Shown here: positions 1 through 5,698 of the stretch, piece by piece | Layout: every line of letters begins with the position of its first letter | Numbering within the stretch: the stretch's first letter is position 1 | NCBI GenBank assembly: GCA_903932385.1 | Contig: CAIZGA010000383.1 | Location: 1 to 6,340, forward strand | Direction: 5' to 3' | Length of the DNA stretch: 6,340 bases | Source of the DNA: an uncultured Acidobacteriota bacterium | GTDB lineage: Bacteria > Acidobacteriota > Terriglobia > Terriglobales > Acidobacteriaceae | The notes under the pieces: generated by a model | Seen by the model: only the letters and a program-made list of their open reading frames with translations | The model's database searches: none | Told to the model about the DNA's origin: nothing | Translations under genes and position numbers: made by a program

Positions 1-156
1 CAGCGACAGCATCGGGTAGGAAAGTTCCCGCGCCGAACGCAGCCGGATGACGTGCAGCAATTGCGGCACATACGCCACCGTTGTGCAGATGGCAGCGGCG
101 AACCCGGTCGCATCCATGATGGCCATATTGTGAAACGCAAATACTGCAAGCGTCAT
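1..156 (-). CDS. SemiSWEET-type PQ-loop sugar transporter (N-terminal part; gene continues past the left edge)
   Basis: Only the first 52 codons are present. The reading begins MTLAVFAFHN, followed by a hydrophobic segment (about residues 16-36) that ends in AYVPQ, with the PQ pair at residues 31-32. A basic stretch, HVIRLRSARELS, comes next and a second hydrophobic run begins at the edge. This order (helix, TT-x-AYxPQ, basic loop, 'S-x-x-M') is the first half of the three-helix MtN3/SWEET unit; bacterial SemiSWEETs are about 85-100 residues and dimerise to move sugars across the inner membrane. The ATG at 156 is preferred over in-frame ATGs at 126 and 117 because AAAAGGAA lies 8-9 bases upstream. 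The gene starts 37 bases after the TSUP stop on the same strand, so co-transcription is likely. The family call is by motif only, the substrate cannot be told, and another PQ-loop protein remains possible. Confidence 0.75.
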   Translation of the reverse strand, partial: MTLAVFAFHNMAIMDATGFAAAICTTVAYVPQLLHVIRLRSARELSYPMLSL

Positions 157-193
157 TCAGTCCGTTCCTTTTAGCAATCCATATTCTTGCTGC

Positions 194-1009
194 TCACGAA
201 TTATTTTTCCAGAAAAAGAATGCGGCCATGCTGCAGCCAATGGCGACGACAACAATACGCATCACTCGCGCATCCATGCGCCGCGAATATTGTGCGCCCA
301 CCCAGCCGCCAATTCCCGCCAGCACCATCGCCAGCAAACAGTAGTGCCACACCACAGCGCCTTCAATGATGAACGTAATTACAGCAACGCAGTTTGACAT
401 GCCCGCGCCCACCACCTTCAGCGCATTCATTTCAATCACGTCGTCCAACCCAAAAATCGCCAGAGCAGCCATAATTAAAAATCCCGCGCCCGCGCCGAAG
501 TAGCCGATGTAGAACGTGATGAAAATCAGCGTGAAGAAAAGCGGGATGCGCGCCACCCGTTCGCTTTTGTGTCCCGGATGCTGCGATCGCGTCACCAGTA
601 ATTTTGAAAGCGGCCCGCTGAACCAGAAAAGCAGCGAAGCCACCAGCAGCAACCACGGCACCAGATGCATGAATGTGGCCTGCCCGGTATGCAACAACAC
701 CAGCGCTCCGGAAATGCCGCCCACAATCGATGCCGCAGCCACTGGAAGCAGCAGTCGTTTATTGCGCCACAACTCCGCGCGCAACGCCGCGGCAGAGGTC
801 ACCTGGCCCGGCCACAACGCCACAGTATTGGTTGCGTTCGCTTGGATTGGCGGCACGCCCACGCCCAGCATCGCCGGAAAACTCACGAACGATCCGCCGC
901 CGGCCATGGCATTAATCACACCCGCAAGAAACGATGCCACCACCAGCCAGATAAACCGGCCGTTGACTTGTACTAACGCGAATGCAGCTGTGTATACCGC
1001 CGAATGCAT
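194..1009 (-). CDS. TSUP family (TauE/SafE, DUF81) membrane permease
   Basis: A 271-residue, very hydrophobic protein of the length usual for this family, with roughly eight membrane segments. The family's internal duplication is visible. The first half has AGVINAMAGGGSFVSFPAML (residues 29-48) and the second has YIGYFGAGAGFLIMAAL (about 167-183), each a glycine-rich motif in the first helix of its half. NATNTVALWPG (58-68) and NALKVVGAGMSN (195-206) are the paired Asn-containing motifs following each. A charged cytoplasmic-type loop, RSQHPGHKSERVAR (141-154), separates the halves. Known TSUP members export sulfite, sulfoacetate or other small organosulfur and organic anions; nothing here fixes the substrate. 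It lies 50 bases downstream of the ABC ATPase and 37 bases upstream of the SemiSWEET gene. No Shine-Dalgarno sequence precedes the ATG, but TACAAT sits 8 bases upstream, so it may have its own start, possibly leaderless. Confidence 0.9.
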   Translation of the reverse strand: MHSAVYTAAFALVQVNGRFIWLVVASFLAGVINAMAGGGSFVSFPAMLGVGVPPIQANATNTVALWPGQVTSAAALRAELWRNKRLLLPVAAASIVGGISGALVLLHTGQATFMHLVPWLLLVASLLFWFSGPLSKLLVTRSQHPGHKSERVARIPLFFTLIFITFYIGYFGAGAGFLIMAALAIFGLDDVIEMNALKVVGAGMSNCVAVITFIIEGAVVWHYCLLAMVLAGIGGWVGAQYSRRMDARVMRIVVVAIGCSMAAFFFWKNNS

Positions 1010-1059
1010 GAATCTTTATTGTACCGGTGCGATATAGCGCATCGTGTATTTGCGTTTGT

Positions 1060-1842
1060 TCAGCTCGTAACCAGTTCCGGAGTCGCAGCAATCAACTGCC
1101 GCGTATATGCCTCGCGCGGATTTTCGCACAGCGCCACCGCCTCGCCCGTCTCCACCAATCGCCCGCGCTGCATCACGGCAATGCGTGTGGAAAGGTACCG
1201 CACCAGCGGCATGGAGTGCGAAATAAACAGCAGCGTCAATCCATGCGTACGTTGCAAATCGCGCAGCAGGTTGATGATCTGCGCGCCCGTGCTCACGTCC
1301 AGCGCAGAGACCGGCTCGTCCAGCACCAGCAACTCCGGATGCAGTGCAATCGCGCGCGCTATATTGATGCGCTGCCGCTGTCCGCCGGAAAATTCATGTG
1401 GATAACGTTCCAGCGCCGAACCATCCAGCCCCACCAGCCGCAGCAACTCCGCCGCCTGTGCGGGAATTTCCTTGCGCTGCAATGTCCCGTGAATTTCAAA
1501 CGGCTCGGCAAGAATTTTTCGAATACGCATCCGCGGATTCAATGCAGCGTACGGGTCCTGAAAAACAATCTGCATGCGCCGTCGCATCTGGCACAGCGTT
1601 GCATGGTTGGCGTGCAGCAAATCAACGCCGTCAAAATGTACACTGCCCGATGTCGGTTCAATCAATCGCAGCAGCATCCGCGCCACCGTGCTCTTGCCGC
1701 TGCCAGACTCGCCCACCAGTCCCAGCGTCTCACCGCGATCAATGCGGAAGGAAACATCGTCCACCACAGTCGTGGCGGTCAGGCCTTCACCGTATCGTTT
1801 TGTCAGCCGGTTCACTTCCACCAGCGTCGTCGCTGCAGACAT
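1060..1842 (-). CDS. ABC transporter ATP-binding protein, oligopeptide/dipeptide (OppF/DppF) type
   Basis: A 260-residue ABC ATPase with every nucleotide-binding motif: Walker A GESGSGKST (44-52), Q-loop in VFQDPYAALNPR (Q95), signature FSGGQRQR (151-158), Walker B LLVLDEP with catalytic E176, D-loop SALD (179-182) and H-loop H209 in FISHSM. The DPYAALNPRM stretch after the Q-loop and ISHxxxLVRYLSTRIAVM are typical of the OppF/DppF branch, which powers uptake of peptides, nickel or similar solutes at the inner face of the membrane. The usual ISHDL is ISHSM here. The protein stops soon after YTRQLIAATPEL, so it lacks most of the C-terminal oligo_HPY extension. No permease, binding protein or OppD partner is visible, and the upstream neighbour is a divergent dehydrogenase, so transported solute and partners are unknown. 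The ATG at 1842 has no Shine-Dalgarno sequence but is preceded by TAACAT at 6 bases. Confidence 0.9.
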   Translation of the reverse strand: MSAATTLVEVNRLTKRYGEGLTATTVVDDVSFRIDRGETLGLVGESGSGKSTVARMLLRLIEPTSGSVHFDGVDLLHANHATLCQMRRRMQIVFQDPYAALNPRMRIRKILAEPFEIHGTLQRKEIPAQAAELLRLVGLDGSALERYPHEFSGGQRQRINIARAIALHPELLVLDEPVSALDVSTGAQIINLLRDLQRTHGLTLLFISHSMPLVRYLSTRIAVMQRGRLVETGEAVALCENPREAYTRQLIAATPELVTS

Positions 1843-1908
1843 GCTCGGATGTTAGCATCAGATTGGTTTCAGCCAGAATCCATAAAAGTTCGCGGAGGCA
1901 ATTTCAGC
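1843..1908. promoter_or_regulatory. Divergent intergenic region between ABC ATPase and SDR genes
   Basis: These 66 bases must hold the 5' signals of two divergent genes. On the plus strand GGAGG at 1894-1898, 10 bases before the ATG at 1909, is the ribosome binding site for the dehydrogenase and decides its start. On the minus strand TAACAT (1854 to 1849) lies 6 bases before the ABC ATG and could be a -10 box. I find no convincing -35 element for either direction and no clear operator palindrome. The role is inferred from position. Confidence 0.4.
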
Positions 1909-2643
1909 ATGGGCACACGTTTACAGGGAAAGACCGCCATCATCACCGGTGCCAGCGCCGGCATCGGCTGGGCCACGGCCCACGCATTGGCTGCGGAAGG
2001 CGCCAACGTCGTCGTCACCGCGCGCCGCGAAGAACGGCTGAAAAAACTTGTCGCCGAAATTGAAGCCACCGGCGCCAAGGCCATCTACGTCGCCGGCGAT
2101 GCATCGCTTGAGCCCACCGCCATCACCGTCGTACAGAAGGCACTCGAGGCCTTCGGCAAAATTGACATCCTCATCAACAACGCCGGCGTCGGCGTCTACA
2201 AACACATCGTCAACCTCACACTGGCCGAGTATGACCGCATGGTCAACTCCAACGTGCGCAGCAGTTTTCTCTTTACGCGCTACGTCGTCCCGCACCTCAT
2301 CACGCAGAAAAGCGGCACGCTGCTTTTTGTCTCCTCGGTCGCTGGCCTCTTCGGCTATCCCACGGAGTCGGTTTACTGCGCTACCAAATTCGCGCAAATC
2401 GGCATGGCACAGGCGCTGGATAAAGAACTCAGCGAGTACGGCATCCACGTCGGCGCCATCTGTCCGGGCGGCGTGAAGACGGAGTTTGCCATCGGCCACG
2501 GCCGCACCGTGGAAGGCGTCGCCGCCAGCGACATGATGGAAGCGGACGAAGTCGCCGAAGCCATCCTGCTCGCCTGCGTGCAGCGCCCCGGCACACGCAT
2601 CCACCAATTAGTGATGCGCCCGATGAGCGAGCCCTGGGGCTGA
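1909..2643 (+). CDS. Classical short-chain dehydrogenase/reductase (SDR), probably NADP-dependent
   Basis: A 244-residue Rossmann-fold oxidoreductase of normal length for classical SDRs. The cofactor motif TGASAGIG is at 13-20 and the NNAG structural motif at 90-93. The catalytic tetrad is complete: N115 in NSNVRSSF, S143 in VSSVAG, and Y156/K160 in YCATK. CPGGVKTEF (185-193) is the usual post-active-site loop. Arginines at 39-40 (VTARREERL) after the second strand fit the NADP-preferring branch. The protein resembles the YdfG-like group that oxidises 3-hydroxy acids or reduces carbonyls, but the substrate cannot be told. The frame stays open far upstream (to about 1027), yet similarity begins at MGTRLQGKTAIITG and GGAGG lies 10 bases before that ATG, so the upstream part is antisense to the ABC gene and is not coding. 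It converges with the amidase, stop codons 20 bases apart. Confidence 0.93.
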   Translation: MGTRLQGKTAIITGASAGIGWATAHALAAEGANVVVTARREERLKKLVAEIEATGAKAIYVAGDASLEPTAITVVQKALEAFGKIDILINNAGVGVYKHIVNLTLAEYDRMVNSNVRSSFLFTRYVVPHLITQKSGTLLFVSSVAGLFGYPTESVYCATKFAQIGMAQALDKELSEYGIHVGAICPGGVKTEFAIGHGRTVEGVAASDMMEADEVAEAILLACVQRPGTRIHQLVMRPMSEPWG

Positions 2644-2663
2644 GAAATATTTACGCTAAGAAA
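2644..2663. other. 20-base convergent gap between SDR and amidase
   Basis: Only 20 AT-rich bases separate the two converging stop codons (TGA ending at 2643 and TAA beginning at 2666 on the minus strand). No GC-rich hairpin with a T-tract is present here, so transcripts of the two genes probably overlap at their 3' ends or end inside the opposite gene. Confidence 0.6.
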
Positions 2664-4505
2664 TTAATCCAGCTTCGGATGCAGTTTGTGGAAGCCCGTC
2701 ATCTCCTGGTACGCGCGCGCCACCGCAGCCAGTCGCGCATCCGAATACAGCGCGCCTAAAAACGTCAGGCTCACCGGAGTGCCCGGCCCGCCAATATCGT
2801 CGGCCGTGTCATTGTCATGGCTCGCCGGTGGCGGAGAATCTTTCCCGCGCAATCCATTCGGCACAATCACCGCCGGATGCCCGGTCAGGTTCGTAATGGT
2901 CAACTGGTTGCCGGTCGACGGCGTCACAATTACGTCCACCTGTTCAAAAACTTTTGCCATCTCATGCATCAGCATCGTCCGCGCACGCATCGCCTGCACA
3001 TAATCCACTGCGGAATAAAATCTCGACGTGCGAAACAGATTCGGCCAGTCATCAGAAGTTTGCTCCGTCAGCAGCCGGTCGCGTCCGCTGCGAGTCATCT
3101 CATCAAAGGCCGCAGCACCTTCCGCTGTCAGCAGCGGAACCATCGCATCGGCAGGCAGATCGGGCAGCGCCACCGGAACCAACTCCACGCCCAGCTTTTT
3201 CATCGCCGCCAACGCCGCCACATCAAATTGATGGTCGTACACGCGCCGCGCATAAATCTCCGCCGGCTTGCTGTCATTCGGGCGGAAAGTTCCCGCATCG
3301 GCCGTAGGCTTCGGCGGCACTGGTGCTGCAAATTCCTTCGCCAGATATCCAATGCGCAACTTGCGCCAATCAAACTCCGCGTCCCAGTTGAAGGCGGCCT
3401 TCTGTACCGCGCGGTCGTGTCCATCCGGCCCGTAAATTGCGTCGAGCACAATTGCGCAATCTTCCACCGCGCGGCAAATCGGTCCCAGCTTGTCCATCGA
3501 CCAGCTCAACGCCATCGCTCCGGTCCGCGGAACGAATCCAAACGTCGGCCGCAGACCACTGCAACCGCATCGCGTCGACGGCGACGAAATGGATCCAAGC
3601 GTCTCCGACCCAATCGCAAAGGCAACGCAGCCCGCAGCCACTGACGATGCCGAACCCGCCGACGACCCGCTCGAACCCTGCGCCGGGTTCCACGGATTGC
3701 GTGTCCGCCCGCCAAACCATTTGTCGCCCATCGCCAGCGCGCCCAGCGATAGCTTTGCCACCAGCACCGCACCGGCCGCGTCCAGTCGCTGCACCACGGT
3801 TGCATCTTCGTTGATCTGCTGCTGCTCAAATCCGCCAGCGCCCCAGGTTGTGCGGTAGCCCTTCACGGCCAGCAAATCCTTCGCGCCCCACGGCAAGCCA
3901 TGCAGTGGTCCGCGATATTTTCCCGCAGCAATTTCCTTGTCTGCCGCGCGTGCCTGCGCCAGCGCACGTTCTTCCGTCAGCGTGATGACAAAATGCAGCT
4001 TCGCGTCGTAGCGTTTCAGCCGCGCGATATACATCTTCGTTAACTCGAGCGACGAAACTTTTCGGGTACGCACCAACTCCGCCAACTCACGCACCGTACA
4101 GAATGCGAGTGATTCAATATCGGGTGGTGTAGATAGCATTGGTGCCGCACTCATCCGCATCGGATGCTTCGTCGTATCCAGCTTCATGCCGCCGGGCACG
4201 GGATCAAAAATAAAAGCCGGCGCAACATCATAAGGAATATGCATCGCGCGGATTTGCGTCAACGTATCGCGCTGGTCATTCAGCCCGCCCAGCAGCATCT
4301 GCATCTGGTCCGCCGCAATGGTGATTCCGGCAATCGCCGCCGCGCCATTCACCATCTCCGCAGTAATTTTCGGCAGCGCGGACTTCGCGTTCTTCTCCTG
4401 TGCAGCGGCCTGCGCGGCCAGCGTAAACAGTGCGCCGGGCAACAGTGTCGATGAAATTCCCGCAGCAGAGCAGGCGGTCAGAAAGCGGCGTCGGTCGAGC
4501 GTCAT
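2664..4505 (-). CDS. Tat-exported amidase-signature family hydrolase
   Basis: A 613-residue serine hydrolase that should cleave C-N amide bonds outside the cytoplasm. It opens with a twin-arginine signal (DRRRFLT, residues 4-10), a hydrophobic core to about residue 30 and an Ala-rich cleavage region (AQAAAQE, 31-37). A helical lead-in of about 90 residues precedes the amidase domain (about 135-605). The Ser-cisSer-Lys triad can be placed as K209 (PWGAKD), S281 (SSAGSASSVAAG) and S305 (ETLGSISSPSTRCG). The last motif reads LGSISSP instead of the common GGSIRxP, a variant I recognise from a subgroup of bacterial amidases. MALSWSMDKLGPICR (331-345) is also typical. Residues about 553-574, rich in Pro, Asp and Gly, look like an extra loop before GTPVSLTFLG. 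The start at 4505 is supported by GGAGGA five bases upstream and by the signal peptide; the open frame beyond it to 4751 is antisense to nfo. The substrate is unknown; gatA is unlikely because of export and the absence of gatB/gatC. Confidence 0.92.
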   Translation of the reverse strand: MTLDRRRFLTACSAAGISSTLLPGALFTLAAQAAAQEKNAKSALPKITAEMVNGAAAIAGITIAADQMQMLLGGLNDQRDTLTQIRAMHIPYDVAPAFIFDPVPGGMKLDTTKHPMRMSAAPMLSTPPDIESLAFCTVRELAELVRTRKVSSLELTKMYIARLKRYDAKLHFVITLTEERALAQARAADKEIAAGKYRGPLHGLPWGAKDLLAVKGYRTTWGAGGFEQQQINEDATVVQRLDAAGAVLVAKLSLGALAMGDKWFGGRTRNPWNPAQGSSGSSAGSASSVAAGCVAFAIGSETLGSISSPSTRCGCSGLRPTFGFVPRTGAMALSWSMDKLGPICRAVEDCAIVLDAIYGPDGHDRAVQKAAFNWDAEFDWRKLRIGYLAKEFAAPVPPKPTADAGTFRPNDSKPAEIYARRVYDHQFDVAALAAMKKLGVELVPVALPDLPADAMVPLLTAEGAAAFDEMTRSGRDRLLTEQTSDDWPNLFRTSRFYSAVDYVQAMRARTMLMHEMAKVFEQVDVIVTPSTGNQLTITNLTGHPAVIVPNGLRGKDSPPPASHDNDTADDIGGPGTPVSLTFLGALYSDARLAAVARAYQEMTGFHKLHPKLD

Positions 4506-4618
4506 ACAAGTCCTCCAAAGTTCTTCCAACAAGTATCCTCTAAATTTCTTTCGTAATAAATCTTTCTCCGCGCACTCTTGTGATTTGCACCGCGTCGCCT
4601 GTTGTAATCTTGTCGGGT
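4506..4618. promoter_or_regulatory. Divergent intergenic region between amidase and nfo
   Basis: These 113 AT-richer bases hold the 5' signals of two divergent genes. GGAGGA on the minus strand (4516 to 4511), five bases from the amidase ATG, is a strong ribosome binding site. On the plus side there is no Shine-Dalgarno match before the nfo ATG; instead TAATCT (4605-4610), or overlapping TGTAAT (4603-4608), lies 8-10 bases upstream and could be a -10 box. TTGTGA at 4578-4583 is a possible -35, but its 19-base spacing to TGTAAT is long. Promoter calls are tentative. Confidence 0.4.
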
Positions 4619-5479
4619 ATGAGCACACTGCGTCGCATCGGCATCCATCTCTCCACCACCGGCGGCGCGTGGAAGGCCGTCGAGCGCGCCGTCGCCATCG
4701 GCGCCAACACTTTCCAGATTTTTTCCTCCAGCCCGCGCATGTGGCGCGCACCAGCCGTCAAACCGGCCGATGCAGAAAAACTCCACACCGCCATGGCGGA
4801 GTCCGACGTTCGCCCGCTCATCATCCACGTGAATTATCTGGTCAACGTCTGCAGCCAGAATGAAGAGGTCCGTCAGAAATCCATCGTCGCTTTTCGCGGC
4901 GAAGCTGAACGTGCACTCGCTCTCGGCGCCTCCGGCCTCGTCCTGCATCCCGGCTCCTGGCGCGGACTCACCCGCGAACGCGGCCTCGAACTCGCCGGCG
5001 AATCCATCGCCCAGGCCATTGACGGTCTCGACCTCGCCGCCGGCAAGCTGCACATCCTGATTGAAAATACTGCCGGTGCGGAGTTTTCTCTCGGCGGAAG
5101 TTTTGAGCAGGTCGCCGAATTAATTTCCATCCTGAAAAATCATGCACCGGTCGCATCCTGCCTCGACACCTGCCACACCCACGTCGCCGGTTACGACATC
5201 GTTAGCGAATCCGGCTACGAACAGACCATGCGTCAGGTGGAAGAGACCATCGGCCATCGCAATGTCCACGTCTGGCATTGCAATGACGCCAAGGCCGCCT
5301 GCGGATCCAAACTCGATCGCCACGAACACATCGGCGAGGGAACCATTGGCAGCGCCACCTTCCGCCGCCTGCTGCATGACCCGCGCTTTGCCCACTCGGC
5401 CTTCATCGCAGAAACTCCCGTCGACGCTCCCGGCGACGACCAGCGCGATGTGGCGGCCCTTCTGCATCTGGCTCGTTAA
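4619..5479 (+). CDS. nfo: Deoxyribonuclease IV (endonuclease IV), AP endonuclease
   Basis: A 286-residue AP endonuclease of the TIM-barrel family, matching the roughly 280-residue norm. The enzyme nicks DNA 5' to abasic sites and removes blocked 3' ends in base-excision repair, in the cytoplasm. All nine residues binding the three-zinc cluster are identifiable: H70 (HVNYL), H110 (LHPGS), E149 (IEN), D183 and H186 (LDTCH), H220 (WHCND), D233 and H235 (DRHEHIGEG) and E265 (AETP). The N-terminus RRIGIHLSTTGG matches the family's first strand, which fixes the ATG at 4619; a GTG 13 codons upstream (4580) has no ribosome binding site and would add unsupported residues. The chosen ATG also lacks a clear Shine-Dalgarno sequence. 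It is monocistronic as far as can be seen, with the amidase divergent and a 219-base gap downstream. Its last codons and stop are echoed by a near-copy 31 bases later. Confidence 0.96.
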   Translation: MSTLRRIGIHLSTTGGAWKAVERAVAIGANTFQIFSSSPRMWRAPAVKPADAEKLHTAMAESDVRPLIIHVNYLVNVCSQNEEVRQKSIVAFRGEAERALALGASGLVLHPGSWRGLTRERGLELAGESIAQAIDGLDLAAGKLHILIENTAGAEFSLGGSFEQVAELISILKNHAPVASCLDTCHTHVAGYDIVSESGYEQTMRQVEETIGHRNVHVWHCNDAKAACGSKLDRHEHIGEGTIGSATFRRLLHDPRFAHSAFIAETPVDAPGDDQRDVAALLHLAR

Positions 5480-5513
5480 TCCCCGCAACGCCGCGCATCT
5501 GGCTGATTAATCC
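5464..5513 (+). repeat. Direct repeat of the nfo stop-codon region (31-base offset)
   Basis: Two 19-base segments, 5464-5482 and 5495-5513, read GCATCTGGCT-nn-TTAATCC and differ only at the two central bases (CG versus GA). The first carries the last nfo codons (HLAR, stop). The second, in another frame because 31 is not a multiple of three, would read HLAD, stop. This looks like a short tandem duplication whose unit spans the end of nfo and the following 12 bases, now partly diverged. Confidence 0.7.
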
Positions 5514-5698
5514 ACAATTTGCCCGCCGTCTACCACCAAGGTTGTAGACGGTTTCTACCCTTGTGCTACAGATTCCCAGCCCATTCCTTGTCATTCTTGC
5601 TTCAGGGAAACCCTTCTCCATTGTTAACAGTGGCGCAGAGTCTCCCTCATCCCATGCTCTTTCGATACGCCGAATCGAGCAGGGAATATTGGAGCAAG
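5480..5698. other. Intergenic region between nfo and the ATP-grasp gene
   Basis: These 219 bases hold no convincing gene. From left to right there is the second copy of the short direct repeat, a pair of competing hairpins (5526-5562), and a T- and C-rich stretch. TTGCTT (5598-5603) and TGTTAA (5622-5627), 18 bases apart, could serve as a weak promoter for the downstream gene. In the frame of that gene the DNA is open from 5507, so a longer N-terminus cannot be excluded; ATG at 5654 is the main alternative start. Confidence 0.5.
5526..5551 (+). terminator. Hairpin downstream of nfo, possible weak terminator
   Basis: Perfect 8-base arms CCGTCTAC (5526-5533) and GTAGACGG (5544-5551) enclose a 10-base loop; ACC and GGT within the loop could extend the pairing after one mismatch. 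Only TTT then CTACCC follows, so it is a poor intrinsic terminator. Its position, 46 bases after the nfo stop, fits a 3' end or attenuator role. Confidence 0.4.

Noticed and set aside
516..1037. 173-codon plus-strand frame over the TSUP gene
   Set aside because: It is antisense to a membrane protein with clear paired TSUP motifs and lacks a plausible start signal.
1027..1043. Near-palindrome TGCGATATAGCGCA as an operator for TSUP
   Set aside because: Only the outer four bases pair cleanly, and the centre contains a mismatch and is too short to judge as an operator.
1027..1908. Long open upstream extension of the SDR frame (about 294 codons)
   Set aside because: It is antisense to the clearly conserved ABC ATPase, is Arg/His/Gln-rich with no domain signal, and the SDR has its own GGAGG and start at 1909.
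1921..2607. 228-codon open frame antisense to the SDR
   Set aside because: It is a compositional shadow of high third-position GC; the opposite strand encodes a complete catalytic SDR.
4580..4618. GTG start giving nfo 13 more residues
   Set aside because: There is no ribosome binding site upstream, and the added residues precede the family's normal N-terminal strand.
4506..4751. 82-codon N-terminal extension of the amidase frame
   Set aside because: It overlaps nfo antisense, is Arg/Trp/Cys-rich, and would bury the twin-arginine signal that begins at the 4505 ATG, which has a strong ribosome binding site.
4502..5053. 183-codon frame antisense to nfo
   Set aside because: No recognisable domain, Gly/Ala/Asp-rich shadow composition, and fully explained by nfo on the other strand.
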